A DNA stretch of 64,000 bases from Methylovorus mays (GCF_020531915.1 NZ_JAJAVG010000004.1:310001-374000), one strand, 5' to 3'; shown: positions 35,825-46,154, numbered from the stretch's first letter. The notes: generated from the letters alone by a model not told the origin. Translations and numbers: made by a program.

Positions 35825-38800
35825 TTAGAACGTCTGCCAATCATCGCCATCCGTATTGGTGGCAGCCAGTACCGGTTTGCGGTTTACCAATGCTCGCACT
35901 GGTTGCGCGCGCGCCATATTCGACTTGCTCACGACGGCCAGACGAACTGCACTGCCAGATGCTGATGGATCCAGCTTGAATACGCTGACAGCAGACTTCA
36001 GCTCGTCCGCCTGCATCATGAGTGACTCAGCAGCAGCCGCAGCCTCTTCAACCAAGGCTGCGTTTTGCTGGGTGACTTCGTCCATTTGCGTCACCGCTTT
36101 GTTGACTTGGGCGATGCCCTCGCTCTGCTCTGAAGACGCCGCGGCAATTTCGCTCATGATATCGCTGACCCGCTTTACCGAGCTGACCAGCTCGCTCATG
36201 GTGGTACCAGCATGCTCCACCAGCTGGGTGCCGGCCATGGTTTTGTCCACCGAATCCGTAATCAGCTCCTTGATTTCCTTGGCCGCTGATGCAGAGCGCT
36301 GTGCCAACGTACGGACTTCGCCAGCAACCACGGCAAAGCCTCTGCCCTGCTCGCCTGCACGTGCTGCTTCCACAGCGGCATTGAGTGCAAGGATGTTGGT
36401 CTGGAATGCAATGCCATCAATCACGGTAATGATCGCCTCAATCTTATGTGCGCTTTCATTGATCGATGCCATGGTCTTGACGACATCGGCTACCACCGCG
36501 CCACCTTTGACCGCGACGCCGGACGCGGCCGTTGCCAATGTATTGGCATGCATGGCGTTATCGGCGTTCTGCTTCACGGTAGACGCCAGCTGCTCCATAC
36601 TGGATGCAGTTTCCTCCAGAGAGGCAGCCTGCTCTTCGGTGCGTTGGGACAAGTCGACGTTACCCTGGGCAATTTCCTGCGCAGCGGTATTGATGGCTTC
36701 GGTGGCCTCTTTTACCGTAATGATCGGCGTCACTATCATTTCCAGTGTGGCATTCACGCCCTGCACAATTTTACGGAAATCCCCGGAGTGCTGATTGGCA
36801 TCCGCCCGCACGGTCACCTGGCCCTGGCGCGCCGCATCCGCCAGCATGTCGGCATCCTTGACCAGGTTGTTAATAGCGAGGACGCAGGTATTGATGTTCT
36901 CCTTCAGTACAGCAAAATCGCCGGCGTATGGCTCAATAATCACTGGAGGAATGTTTCCTTGCGCAATACGGGCCACATAATCCGCGGCGACATTCAAAGG
37001 GCCAATCACGTTATCCAGTGTGACATTGATGCCTTCGATGACCTTGCGGTAATCGCCTTGGTGCTGGCTGGCATCGGCGCGGGCTGAAAGTTTGCCATCA
37101 GCAGCAGCGTTTGCCAGCATGCTGGCATCTCGCACCAGTCCCTTCACGGCATCAATACAGTCATTCAAGTTGTTTTTAATGATATTGAAATCGCCTTCAT
37201 AGGCATCGGTAATCTTGGGGGGGAACTGCCCTTTTGCCAGATGATCGACATACGTCGCAGCGACATTGAGGGGCGTAATCACCGCATCCAGTGTGGCATT
37301 GAAGCCCTCTACCACACGACGGAATTCCCCTTGGTAACGCTCAAGGTCGCCGCGAACCGACAGTTGCCCGGCGACGGCCGCACGTTCCAGATGGCCAGCT
37401 TCGCTCACCAGATTCTGGATGGCCTCGATACAGGTATTGAGGTTGTGCTTGATCTTGTTGAAATCTCCGTTGTAACTGTCTGTGATAAGCGGCGGGATAT
37501 CCCCATGCGAAATGCGGTCCACATAATTGGCGGCCACATTCAAAGGGATAATCACGGCATCCAGCGTCGCATTGACGCCTTCCACCACCTTGCGGAAATC
37601 CCCTTGATGCTGCTGACCATCCGCGCGGGTTGCCAGCTCTCCTGCGATGGCTGCCTGCGACAGCATGGTAGTGTCACTGATCAATCGCTTGATGGAATCG
37701 GACATCCCTTGCATGGCGGTCATCAGCTGACCAGTCTCATCACGGGTTTTTACCGACATTACGGCTGAGGTGTCACCTTGGGATAACTTGCGTGCAACAT
37801 CTGCAGCCTGGCGGATGGGCCGGGAGATGGTGCCCGCCGCGAACCACAGGAAAAGAATACCAGCCAATGCCACACCCACGCCGGCCGCCACCTGGAGTAT
37901 CGTGCTATGGGTCGCGCGCGAGGAAAGCTCCTGATCAAGCGCATGCGCCTTGGCCATGACCACTGCCGTCGGCACCTTTATCATCACTGCCCACGGTTTA
38001 CCGGTGCGTCCCAGGTTAATGGGGGCGAATGCCAGCATCTGGCCGGTCTTGTCGTTGACGCTGACATTGGCTGCGCCAGACTGGATATTCGATAACTGCT
38101 CCGCGGCACCATCGCCTACTAGCGTGTTGAACGCCTGGCCGATCATACCGGGGTTTTCGCTATCGCCGACGATCAGGCCCATGTTGCTGATAATCGCGAT
38201 CTCGCCCTTGCCTTCAAACAACTGTTTGTCAGCCTCTTCAGCCAGTTTCTGCACAAATGCCAGGTTGTAATCGGTACCGGCAACCCCGTAAAACTTGCCG
38301 CGCAGGCTGATGGGCACAGAAAGCGTGGTCAGCCATACCTGCTTGCCCTGCACGATGTAAGGGAAAGGATCGAGCACGCTTTCAGTGCCTGTGTCATGCG
38401 GGCCGATATACCAGCCACCTTTCATGACGCCATTCGGATGCTTGTCCAGCGTGTCGTATTCCACCAGTGGCTGCACGGCGATATTGCCTTTGGCATCACG
38501 ATTCCAATATGGCGTAAAGCGACCGGTGATCGCATTGTTGCCATTTTTTCCGGTGCGGTGCTGGGCATCCTGCCCGTCCAGGGCATCGGGCTCCCAGCAG
38601 GAGTAGGTGCCGTTAAAGTCAGGGTTGTTTTTCAACACACTCAGCAGGATGGCATTGATTTGATCGCGGCCCAGCGGCAGGTTTTCGGCCGTGTCTTTGG
38701 ATAGCACAAAGGTATGCGCCATAGTGCGTGCCGCATCCAGGGCCACATCAAATTTGGCCTGGATTTTGCCGGCTTCGGCTCCCGCCAGGTTTTTCAGGCT

Positions 38801-38968
38801 TTCCCGGGTATTCTGGTCAACCAGACCCGACACTTGCTCTGACACGACTTGCTGATTGTTTTTTGAAGAAATGAAGCCGAAGGTCACCAGGATGGCGGCA
38901 CTTGCCAGCAATGAAATACCAGCAACAACGGCTATTTTTGTTTGTATGGATTTGAAATTTAACAGCAT
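35825..38968 (-). CDS. Large methyl-accepting chemotaxis protein with HAMP-like tandem repeats
   Basis: 1047 aa from the ATG at 38968, behind GGGGAG. Transmembrane helix 1 ([19 protein letters not shown]), periplasmic dCache sensor (about 35-320, with [11 protein letters not shown] and GVAGTDYN), transmembrane helix 2, then a canonical HAMP ([18 protein letters not shown]). Next come three to four ~92-residue repeats, each with [24 protein letters not shown] and GDFNxIKxNLN. The signalling tip ([20 protein letters not shown]) follows. The extreme C-terminus is WQTF, like the NWETF tether of E. coli high-abundance receptors. It probably senses a small organic molecule. No che genes are nearby. 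Confidence 0.92.
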   Translation of the reverse strand: MLLNFKSIQTKIAVVAGISLLASAAILVTFGFISSKNNQQVVSEQVSGLVDQNTRESLKNLAGAEAGKIQAKFDVALDAARTMAHTFVLSKDTAENLPLGRDQINAILLSVLKNNPDFNGTYSCWEPDALDGQDAQHRTGKNGNNAITGRFTPYWNRDAKGNIAVQPLVEYDTLDKHPNGVMKGGWYIGPHDTGTESVLDPFPYIVQGKQVWLTTLSVPISLRGKFYGVAGTDYNLAFVQKLAEEADKQLFEGKGEIAIISNMGLIVGDSENPGMIGQAFNTLVGDGAAEQLSNIQSGAANVSVNDKTGQMLAFAPINLGRTGKPWAVMIKVPTAVVMAKAHALDQELSSRATHSTILQVAAGVGVALAGILFLWFAAGTISRPIRQAADVARKLSQGDTSAVMSVKTRDETGQLMTAMQGMSDSIKRLISDTTMLSQAAIAGELATRADGQQHQGDFRKVVEGVNATLDAVIIPLNVAANYVDRISHGDIPPLITDSYNGDFNKIKHNLNTCIEAIQNLVSEAGHLERAAVAGQLSVRGDLERYQGEFRRVVEGFNATLDAVITPLNVAATYVDHLAKGQFPPKITDAYEGDFNIIKNNLNDCIDAVKGLVRDASMLANAAADGKLSARADASQHQGDYRKVIEGINVTLDNVIGPLNVAADYVARIAQGNIPPVIIEPYAGDFAVLKENINTCVLAINNLVKDADMLADAARQGQVTVRADANQHSGDFRKIVQGVNATLEMIVTPIITVKEATEAINTAAQEIAQGNVDLSQRTEEQAASLEETASSMEQLASTVKQNADNAMHANTLATAASGVAVKGGAVVADVVKTMASINESAHKIEAIITVIDGIAFQTNILALNAAVEAARAGEQGRGFAVVAGEVRTLAQRSASAAKEIKELITDSVDKTMAGTQLVEHAGTTMSELVSSVKRVSDIMSEIAAASSEQSEGIAQVNKAVTQMDEVTQQNAALVEEAAAAAESLMMQADELKSAVSVFKLDPSASGSAVRLAVVSKSNMARAQPVRALVNRKPVLAATNTDGDDWQTF

Positions 38969-39164
38969 GTGAGCTCTCCCCTCGACCGGTGTCCGGACGG
39001 ACGCCTTTTGGGGATAGCGAAAGACCCATGCCATATCACGATAAAAATTAATTACATAACAAGATCAATGGCTTGCGATTCACCTCATATCCAATCCTGC
39101 CATGTGGCACCACATGATATCTGTACCGAATCGCTACAGGTGTTCCATTGCTCAACACTACTGA

Positions 39165-40337
39165 TTAACGTGTCAGCGACAAGCCCAGGCGTATTTGCGT
39201 GTCGTTATTACGGTTATATCCAAGCAAGGTTTCTCCGTAACCGGAAAACACCTGCAAATGGATGAAAGCGCCTGTCCGGTTGAATATCTTGTCGCTAATT
39301 GGATAAGTCACATCGACTTGCCCCGTGCTGTATCCAGCGGTGCCCTGACGATAGAGGCCATTCAGCATCAAGCCATCCTCACGGCCATAGCGCAACTGCC
39401 AGTCCACATAACCGCGATAGCGTTGTATGTCCGAGTTGCCGTCTTCCTTGTCGAGGTACTGATAGATTTTGGGCATGAAACTCAGACTGCGGCCACTTGG
39501 CATGGACCAGTGCCAGGCCGGGCGTACAAAAGCGATATTGATGGAGCGGGAGTCGACGCCGCCCTGCCCGTTTGACTCGTGCTCGACGCCACCTCGCCAC
39601 TCATCCGGCATCAAGCCTATGCCACTCCCTCCCCACTCATAAAAAAGACTGGGGCGATAAGATGTATCGCGGAATGGGCTGGACTTCTCGCCAATATCCC
39701 AGATGGTGGTCTGGGTGTATCCAAAATACAGATTGGTCAGGAAGGGAGCAATATCTGCCACCTTGCCATCCGGGGCAAAGGGGCGATATTTGAAGCTGAT
39801 CTGGAAGCGTGCATCCTTGCCCCGCTCATCGTTGGAGCCGAGAAGAAAATAAATGGGATCATTGGCCGTCAGCGCAGGCTCTTCCCCCGGCTTGGCAATC
39901 ACCAGCTTGGGTGGCGCATCCGAAGATACAGGCTCGGCAACCTGAGATGGGCTGACCACCTGCATGGGTGGACTGCTGTCGCCATCCGCCGCCACCAGCA
40001 GAATGCGATTGGAAGTCCCATTGGCAATGTCGGCACGCACGACGCCTTTATATGCCGAGCGCACCAGCCCCGTGTATTGGCGCCGGGTACTGGTGCTGCT
40101 CGTGGCAGGTTGCAGCGCAAGGTCAACGGTTTCGCTGACACCGCTTCCTGACAATTTCAACTGCAAGGTCTGCGGCCAGTCTGCCAGACTGTCGGGCTTC
40201 ACCACATCCAGTGTCAGGCTCTGGCCAGTGGTCAATGACTCCCCTTGACTAGCGAGTATCCAGGTATCCTCTGCAAACGCTGGCGTGCTGAATGCCAGCG
40301 CCAAGGCTAGCGCCAGCGGGTAAGGTAATGTTGTCAT
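39165..40337 (-). CDS. pldA: Outer membrane phospholipase A (OMPLA family)
   Basis: 390 aa from the ATG at 40337 with a signal peptide (LALALALAFSTPAFA). An N-terminal ~130-residue extension precedes the OMPLA barrel. The catalytic residues fit exactly: H253 and S255 (EHESNG) and N267 (SINIAF), with E. coli spacing (142, 144, 156); S263 matches a calcium ligand. The barrel end has alternating hydrophobic strands and terminates LGLSLTR. It hydrolyses phospholipids in the outer leaflet after envelope damage. It is separated from the PQQ enzyme gene by 60 bp on the same strand. Confidence 0.9.
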   Translation of the reverse strand: MTTLPYPLALALALAFSTPAFAEDTWILASQGESLTTGQSLTLDVVKPDSLADWPQTLQLKLSGSGVSETVDLALQPATSSTSTRRQYTGLVRSAYKGVVRADIANGTSNRILLVAADGDSSPPMQVVSPSQVAEPVSSDAPPKLVIAKPGEEPALTANDPIYFLLGSNDERGKDARFQISFKYRPFAPDGKVADIAPFLTNLYFGYTQTTIWDIGEKSSPFRDTSYRPSLFYEWGGSGIGLMPDEWRGGVEHESNGQGGVDSRSINIAFVRPAWHWSMPSGRSLSFMPKIYQYLDKEDGNSDIQRYRGYVDWQLRYGREDGLMLNGLYRQGTAGYSTGQVDVTYPISDKIFNRTGAFIHLQVFSGYGETLLGYNRNNDTQIRLGLSLTR

Positions 40338-40397
40338 GCAGGCCTTTCTTGTTGTCATTGTTGAGCGGCAGTCACAAGGAGGCCTGGCAATCAGGCG

Positions 40398-42203
40398 TTA
40401 TTTGCCTAATGCATATACCAGCACACTGTCGCCTTGTTTGTACCCGAAAATCGCGTTGCCACCAGCGGCTACCGCAATGTATTGAACACCATCGATTTCA
40501 TAACTGATGGCGGGTGCATTCACGCCTGCATCCGCCTTCGCCTGCCATAGCAGCTTACCGTTGGAGGAGTCATACGCGGCAAAGTTTCCATTGCCCTCAC
40601 CGGTAAACACCAATCCGCCCGCGGTTGCCAGCACGCCTCCTACCAAGGGCTGGACTGTTTTGTGTTGCCAGGTGATTTTTCCACTGGCAAGGTTGACGGC
40701 CGACAGCAGACCCCAGCGTGGCTCTTCAGCAGGTTCTGAGGAGGTGTAGCGCAATTGCTTGCCATCTGGATCTACCGACTCATGCAGGGTATACCTGATC
40801 GGTGCGTGAATGGCGGCGATGTATACCTGCCCGGCTGCCGCGTCTACTGCCACGGGGGACCAGTTGGCGCCCCCTAAAATGCCAGGGTAAAGCGTGGTGC
40901 CTTCTTTGGTGGCTTTTTGAAACAGGTTTTTTTGCGGTACGAACGCTTCAGACTTGAAAAGCAGACGCCCGCTAACGCGGTCATGTGCATAAAACCAGCC
41001 CGTCTTGCTGGCCTGGCCCACCGCCGGAATGATGTTGCCATTCTGTTGCCAATCAAACAGCACAGGCGGACTGGCAAGATCGTATCCCCAGAGGTCATGC
41101 GGCACCTGCTGGTAATGCCAACGCAGCTTGCCTGTCTCAATATCCAGCGCCACCAGGGACACGGTATAGAGGTTATCACCAGGCCGTTCAATATCATTCA
41201 TCTGTGGAGATGGATTGCCTGTGTCAAAATAAAGCAGGCCCAGGGCCGGATCCAGCGCTGGCGTGCTCCATGCCGAGCCACCGCCGTAACGCCAGGCGTC
41301 CGGATGCTGCTTGGCCTGGGCTTTTTCGGCAGCCACATCGCGATCCAGCGTAATGCCATCGGCAGTCTTGACGGTAAACTGGCCAAGCCAGTGTTCGGGC
41401 GAAATCGTATCAAACTGCCATACACGCTTGCCGCTCTCGGCATCAAATGCCGCAATAAACCCCGGCCTGCCATAGCGCCCGGCCAAGCCAATGACAGCGC
41501 CCAGAGGTGCATCCTCACGTGGATTATCAATGTGCAAGCCGTAACCGACCCCGGTGATGCCCACCAACACCTTGCCCTTGTAAACGATAGGTGCCATGGC
41601 AATGCCGATGCCAGTGCCACCGGACACCTTGGCATGGCTGTTGGGGTCCTTGCTGTCCAGGGATGCCTGCCCCTCGGTTTCCACCGCCTGGTCGACCGCA
41701 TCAATATCCCAGACCAGTTTGCCGGTCTTGGCATCCAGCGCGATCAGGCGTGCATCGACTGTGCCCATGAACACCTTGCCGTAGCCAACAGCCACGCCGC
41801 GATTAGCCGGACCACAGCACATTTTCCATTCGGGGCGGCGCTGGTGTTCATAGCGCCAGAGCTCCTTGCCCGTGCGCGCATCTAATGCCACCACATGGTT
41901 ATATGGCAGGGAAAGATACATCACACCATCCGCTACGATGGGCGTTGTTTGGAAGCTGCCCACCACGCCAGACTTGAACTTCCATGCTTCGCCAAGTTGA
42001 TTCACATTCTGGCGATTGATGATGGTTGACGGCGCAAAACGCTGATTAGTGTAGTCGCGACCAAAGCTTGGCCATTCGCTCTTCAGCGCCTGCTGAATAT
42101 GCGTGTCAGTACTGTCGGCCTGCGCAGAAGCCGCAGCAAGCTGCATGCATAGAAAAAACACTGAAACTAATTGTGCAGCAAGGCTTTTGCCTCTTGTTGT
42201 CAT
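40398..42203 (-). CDS. PQQ-dependent dehydrogenase (quinoprotein)
   Basis: 601 aa from the ATG at 42203, behind AAGAGG. A signal peptide precedes an eight-bladed propeller with tryptophan-docking motifs (ALDAKTGKLVWD, ALDIETGKLRWHY, ASGKITWQH). A vicinal Cys pair C129-C130 (MCCGPANRG) sits over PQQ as in methanol dehydrogenase. In the active-site motif HDLWGYDLASPP, the first Asp of the usual D-x-D is Gly373 and the second is Asp375. No cytochrome c domain. The substrate is probably an alcohol or sugar and cannot be set. The putative lanthanide/calcium preference is not readable with certainty. Confidence 0.85.
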   Translation of the reverse strand: MTTRGKSLAAQLVSVFFLCMQLAAASAQADSTDTHIQQALKSEWPSFGRDYTNQRFAPSTIINRQNVNQLGEAWKFKSGVVGSFQTTPIVADGVMYLSLPYNHVVALDARTGKELWRYEHQRRPEWKMCCGPANRGVAVGYGKVFMGTVDARLIALDAKTGKLVWDIDAVDQAVETEGQASLDSKDPNSHAKVSGGTGIGIAMAPIVYKGKVLVGITGVGYGLHIDNPREDAPLGAVIGLAGRYGRPGFIAAFDAESGKRVWQFDTISPEHWLGQFTVKTADGITLDRDVAAEKAQAKQHPDAWRYGGGSAWSTPALDPALGLLYFDTGNPSPQMNDIERPGDNLYTVSLVALDIETGKLRWHYQQVPHDLWGYDLASPPVLFDWQQNGNIIPAVGQASKTGWFYAHDRVSGRLLFKSEAFVPQKNLFQKATKEGTTLYPGILGGANWSPVAVDAAAGQVYIAAIHAPIRYTLHESVDPDGKQLRYTSSEPAEEPRWGLLSAVNLASGKITWQHKTVQPLVGGVLATAGGLVFTGEGNGNFAAYDSSNGKLLWQAKADAGVNAPAISYEIDGVQYIAVAAGGNAIFGYKQGDSVLVYALGK

Positions 42204-42646
42204 AAGCGCCTCTTGATTAAACCCGGGACTGTTTCTAGCATGAGGCGGAGTATAAAGACTTATCAAATGCCATACCACCAACCATAAGATCAATAAGCAT
42301 AATGGCCATTCCCCTGTTACTTCCCAACGAACCTCCCCTGTTGCCAGCCAAGACTTTGCAAGGCGGCCGGCACGCCTTTAGCAAACGCTACGATGCTTTC
42401 CGCCCCCGGTCCTTTATCAAGGCGAGCTCGCCTGGTTTTTAACGTGAGATGGGCTCCCTTGCACCGGGCAAATGAGTCTTGGCTCCCAGTTTTCGGCTTA
42501 CTGCCTTGTGCACCAAGAGTTTATGCAGTCCATGCCCATGGCACTCTTGCGAGCCGATGTCTGTCCACTCTGCGCTGGATTCAATGCCCTTGCTTTCAGG
42601 CTGCGACATAGAGGACCACATAGCGGCCTCATGCCACTTCCCTGGA
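42204..42646. other. Intergenic region upstream of the photoreceptor gene
   Basis: About 440 bp between the PQQ enzyme start and the direct repeats. An inverted repeat GGCGAGCTCGCC with T-run lies at about 42422-42440. A ~60-codon frame on either strand at 42439-42650 has no ribosome-binding site and no recognisable domain; a decayed gene is possible. Nothing else is seen. Confidence 0.4.
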
Positions 42647-42696
42647 TTGAATAAGCCTTTGTTGAATAAGTATTGAATAAGTATTTTTTGAATAAG
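42647..42696 (+). repeat. Four direct repeats TTGAATAAG, putative photoreceptor operator
   Basis: TTGAATAAG occurs at 42647, 42662, 42673 and 42688 (starts 15, 11 and 15 bp apart). They lie just upstream of the promoter candidate for the MerR/CarH-like gene. CarH-type regulators bind arrays of direct repeats as tetramers in the dark, so this is a good candidate operator. Confidence 0.7.
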
Positions 42697-42723
42697 TTAT
42701 TGATGTATAAATAAATTAAACTT

Positions 42724-42751
42724 TTGCATAGGTTTTGAATCGAAATATAAG
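42724..42751 (+). promoter_or_regulatory. Candidate promoter of the photoreceptor-lipid gene cluster
   Basis: -35-like TTGCAT (42724-42729) and -10-like TATAAG (42746-42751) with 16-bp spacing, 57 bp before the regulator start codon. An alternative -35 overlaps the last TTGAATAAG repeat with ATAAAT 17 bp on. Either could be repressed from the repeats. Confidence 0.45.
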
Positions 42752-42808
42752 AAATGCTCATGTAGGCAAAAATAAAACAACAATATTTTCTTCTTAGGAG
42801 TCTTTAAC

Positions 42809-43738
42809 ATGCCTAATCCAGATGTAGACGCTTACCCAATACGTACCGTCTCGGCATTAACCGGGATCAATCCTGTCACGCTGCGGACCTGGGAACGCCG
42901 CTATCGCCTCATCGAACCCGTGCGCACACCCAAAGGGCATCGGCTGTATACCAAAGACCAGATTGCCATTTTGCACAGGGTGGTGGATCTGCTGGATAAG
43001 GGCATTCCCATCAGTCGCATTAATTTTTCGCTGATTTCCGGCGAAGCCAATACCTACAGCAATCAGGAAGAAGAGTTCTGGAACCGTCTGATCACCCGCA
43101 TGACGGCGGCTGTTGCCAATTTTGATGAAGTGGTGCTTGAGAGCACCTATAACGAAGCGCTGTCGCTCTATTCCATTGAAATCGTGACAGACATGCTGCT
43201 GATGCCGATGCTGATCCGCCTCGGAGAGCGCTGGGAAAAAGGTGACGGTACCGTCGCCGAGGAACACTTCTTCGGCGTGTATCTGCGCAACAAGCTGGGA
43301 GCCCGCTTTCATCACCGCAAGCGTCGCGATTACGGCCCTGCCCTGCTGACGGCTTGCATGCCAGGCGAACGTCACGAAGCCGGCATTCTGCTGTTTGCGC
43401 TGAGTGCCTATGATCATGGCTACCGTTGCATTCTGCTCGGTACCGACATGCCGATGGAAGAGCTGCCAGCCGCCGTCGTGCAATCAAAATCGCGCGGCAT
43501 TGTGCTGTCCGCCTCATTCATGACTGACGCTTCATTGATGAAACGTCAGCTGACGCATCTGGTGAATGCGACCAATGTGCCCGTGTTTGTGGGTGGTCAA
43601 TCCTCCGTCACCCTGCATGATGCCATCAAGGATGCCGGCGCAGTGCCGCTGGGCATGGATATCGAGCAGAGTTTCAAACGGATTGCCGAGTCATTCAAGA
43701 ACAAGTTCGCGCAAAGCCTGAATGTGGCGAGCGTTTAA
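42809..43738 (+). CDS. Cobalamin-binding MerR-family regulator, CarH/LitR-like photoreceptor
   Basis: 309 aa. N-terminal MerR helix-turn-helix (IRTVSALTGINPVTLRTWERRY), a helical B12-2 domain with the W-x9-EH signature of light sensors (W142, E152, H153), and a B12-binding Rossmann domain with ExHxxG (E187, H189, G192), where the His is the lower axial cobalt ligand. Family members bind adenosylcobalamin in the dark as a DNA-binding tetramer and fall apart in light. AGGAG precedes the ATG. It heads a packed + strand cluster of lipid genes, its probable targets. Confidence 0.9.
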   Translation: MPNPDVDAYPIRTVSALTGINPVTLRTWERRYRLIEPVRTPKGHRLYTKDQIAILHRVVDLLDKGIPISRINFSLISGEANTYSNQEEEFWNRLITRMTAAVANFDEVVLESTYNEALSLYSIEIVTDMLLMPMLIRLGERWEKGDGTVAEEHFFGVYLRNKLGARFHHRKRRDYGPALLTACMPGERHEAGILLFALSAYDHGYRCILLGTDMPMEELPAAVVQSKSRGIVLSASFMTDASLMKRQLTHLVNATNVPVFVGGQSSVTLHDAIKDAGAVPLGMDIEQSFKRIAESFKNKFAQSLNVASV

Positions 43739-43766
43739 GCAATAGCATCTACATTAAGGATTTTTC

Positions 43767-44813
43767 ATGCGAGTGACAAAACTGGCGATTGACTGGTCTG
43801 AACGCGGACTGGTACCTGATTATGCGATACGCGCAGGTATCAGACGCCTGCTGGAAGTGCGACTGAAAGACATCGCCGCATCCGATTGCGCCGCTGCCGC
43901 AGATATTGAAACCACCTTTATCACCAGCATGCGGCAGGCGCCCATTGCCCTGGTGCCCGAACTTGCCAATGCCCAGCATTACGAAGTGCCGGCCCAGTTT
44001 TTCCAGCACTGCCTGGGCAAACATCGCAAATACAGCTCATGCTACTGGGATGAAAATACGCGCACGCTGGACGAAGCAGAAGCCTTGGCCTTGCAGCTGA
44101 GCTGTGAGCATGCCGATCTGCAGGATGGACAATCCATACTCGAGCTGGGGTGTGGCTGGGGTTCATTGACCTTGTGGATGGCCAAGCATTACCCGAATAG
44201 CCGGATCACCGCCGTTTCCAACTCCAAGTCGCAACGTGAGTACATCGTGTCTGAAGCCATGCGTCGTGGCCTGCCCAATATCCAGGTCATTACCTGCGAC
44301 ATGAATAACTTCAATACCGAAATACAGTTTGACCGGATAGTCTCGGTGGAAATGTTTGAGCACATGCGTAACTACCAGATCATGTTCAAGCAGGTGCATG
44401 ACTGGCTGGTGCCAGGTGGACGCTTCTTCATGCATATTTTTGTGCATCGCATGACGCCGTATGCCTTTGAAGTGGCCGGGGATGATGACTGGATGAGCCG
44501 CTTTTTCTTCTCCGGCGGCATGATGCCCAGTGACGATCTTCCGATGCGCTTTCAACAGCACCTGCAACTTCGTCAGATGTGGCGTTGGGATGGCACACAT
44601 TACGAAAAGACCGCCAATGCCTGGCTGGAAAACATGGATGAGCATACTGACGCTGTCGAGCCCATTCTGGCCGCCACGTATGGTGAACACCATGTTGAAA
44701 TGTGGCGCAATCGCTGGCGCATTTTCTTCATGTCCTGCGCGGAACTGTTCGGCTACAACCAGGGCCAGGAGTGGTGGGTCACCCACTACCAGTTTGAGCG
44801 TCCTGCGGCTTGA
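43767..44813 (+). CDS. Cyclopropane-fatty-acid synthase-type SAM methyltransferase (first copy)
   Basis: 348 aa with AAGGA before the ATG. Class I SAM fold: ILELGCGWGSLTLWMA (motif I), ITAVSNSKSQREYI, FDRIVSVEMFEHMRNY, then PGGRFFMHIFVH. It is shorter than true Cfa and closer to the coclaurine N-methyltransferase/CFA-like branch. It could methylate an unsaturated acyl chain or another lipid. It is the second gene of the photoreceptor cluster. Confidence 0.85.
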   Translation: MRVTKLAIDWSERGLVPDYAIRAGIRRLLEVRLKDIAASDCAAAADIETTFITSMRQAPIALVPELANAQHYEVPAQFFQHCLGKHRKYSSCYWDENTRTLDEAEALALQLSCEHADLQDGQSILELGCGWGSLTLWMAKHYPNSRITAVSNSKSQREYIVSEAMRRGLPNIQVITCDMNNFNTEIQFDRIVSVEMFEHMRNYQIMFKQVHDWLVPGGRFFMHIFVHRMTPYAFEVAGDDDWMSRFFFSGGMMPSDDLPMRFQQHLQLRQMWRWDGTHYEKTANAWLENMDEHTDAVEPILAATYGEHHVEMWRNRWRIFFMSCAELFGYNQGQEWWVTHYQFERPAA

Positions 44814-44823
44814 GGTCGCCCCC

Positions 44824-45375
44824 ATGTCGTTAAAACTGATCAATTTTGTGCTGTTTCAGCTGGGCTGGATGGCGTGCGTATGGGGCGGCGCTCATGCACT
44901 GCCATGGCTGGGCGTGGCATGCACGGTGCCCATCCTCTACTGGCATCTTCGTCAGGCACTGCTTCCCGGGCAAGAGATCAGGCTGCTCGCGCTCGCCGTG
45001 ATCATCGGTGGCCTGTGTGATCAGGCCATGCTGACATTCAATCTGGTGAGTTATCCGGAAAGCGCATGGCCAGGTGATTTGCTGCCAGCGTGGATGCTAT
45101 GCCTGTGGTTGCTGTTTGCATCCACGCTGAATGTCAGCCTGCGCTGGCTGCGCGGCTCCATGCCACTAGCAGCCGTATTTGGCTTGATCGGTGGCCCATT
45201 GGCCTATCTGGCGGCTAGTCGGCTCGGCGCCATCACCATTTCGCCCGGCCATGTTACCTGGCTGGTGCTCGCCATCAGCTGGGCCTGTCTGACGCCATTG
45301 CTGTTGTGGCTGGCTGCACGCTTTGATGGCTATGTGCCTGCATCCCATCACCAACAGGGGTGGTCGCATGTTTGA
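44824..45375 (+). CDS. DUF2878 family membrane protein
   Basis: 183 aa from the ATG at 44824, 10 nt after the methyltransferase stop. Five to six transmembrane helices (LINFVLFQLGWMACVWGG, LGVACTVPILYWHL, LAVIIGGLCDQAML). Found in relatives next to CFA-like and DUF1295 genes. Function unknown, probably lipid-linked from context. Confidence 0.75.
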   Translation: MSLKLINFVLFQLGWMACVWGGAHALPWLGVACTVPILYWHLRQALLPGQEIRLLALAVIIGGLCDQAMLTFNLVSYPESAWPGDLLPAWMLCLWLLFASTLNVSLRWLRGSMPLAAVFGLIGGPLAYLAASRLGAITISPGHVTWLVLAISWACLTPLLLWLAARFDGYVPASHHQQGWSHV

Positions 45376-46153
45376 TGGCAACATTTATCTGCAGGGGCTG
45401 GCCGCGATGGCGCTGTTTGGTCTGGCGGGCTGGGGTATCAGCGTCTATCGGCACAACGTCACCATTGTCGACAGCATGTGGAGCCTGTTCTTTCTGTTGG
45501 CGGCGTCTGTTTATGCCTGGCTGGGCGGCGTGGAGCCACGTACCTGGCTGATTCTCGGCCTGGTCACGATCTGGGCGCTGCGTTTGACCATCTACCTCAG
45601 CTGGCGCAATCGCGGCCCGCATGAAGACCATCGCTATCAGGCGATACGGCGCAACAACGAGCCGCATTTCTGGCTGAAAAGCCTCTACATCATTTTTGGG
45701 TTGCAGGCGGTGCTGGCCTGGCTGGTTTCCCTGCCCTTGCTGGGCAGTCTGCTATCAAGCGCTCCGCTCGGCTGGCTCGATGTGCTGGGCGTCGCGCTCT
45801 GGTTGAACGGGCTGGCATGGGAAAGCCTGGCGGACTGGCAGCTCGCCCGCTTCAAGGCCAGTGCACCCGCTGGTGCCGTGATGGATCGCGGTGTATGGCG
45901 ATACAGCCGTCATCCGAATTACTTTGGCGAGTTCAGCATCTGGTGGGGGTTCTATTTACTGGCACTGTCAGCAGGCGCCTGGTGGGCATTGCCCGGGCCG
46001 CTGCTGATGACACTGCTGCTGCTCAAGGTCAGTGGTGTAGCGCTGCTGGAAAAAGATATAGGCGACCGTCGCCCTGCTTACGCCAACTATGTAAAAACCA
46101 CCTCGGCGTTCTTTCCCTGGTTTCCCAAACCTCGCCTGCCCAAGGAGAAATAA
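45368..46153 (+). CDS. DUF1295 protein, steroid 5-alpha-reductase-like membrane enzyme
   Basis: 261 aa from the ATG at 45368, overlapping the previous gene by 8 nt. Six to seven transmembrane helices and the family signature RYSRHPNYFGEFSIWWGFYL. Relatives are NADPH-type reductases or methyltransferases acting on lipids. It may reduce or modify an acyl or isoprenoid double bond. The short overlap implies co-translation. Confidence 0.85.
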   Translation: MFDGNIYLQGLAAMALFGLAGWGISVYRHNVTIVDSMWSLFFLLAASVYAWLGGVEPRTWLILGLVTIWALRLTIYLSWRNRGPHEDHRYQAIRRNNEPHFWLKSLYIIFGLQAVLAWLVSLPLLGSLLSSAPLGWLDVLGVALWLNGLAWESLADWQLARFKASAPAGAVMDRGVWRYSRHPNYFGEFSIWWGFYLLALSAGAWWALPGPLLMTLLLLKVSGVALLEKDIGDRRPAYANYVKTTSAFFPWFPKPRLPKEK

Positions 46154-46154
46154 G

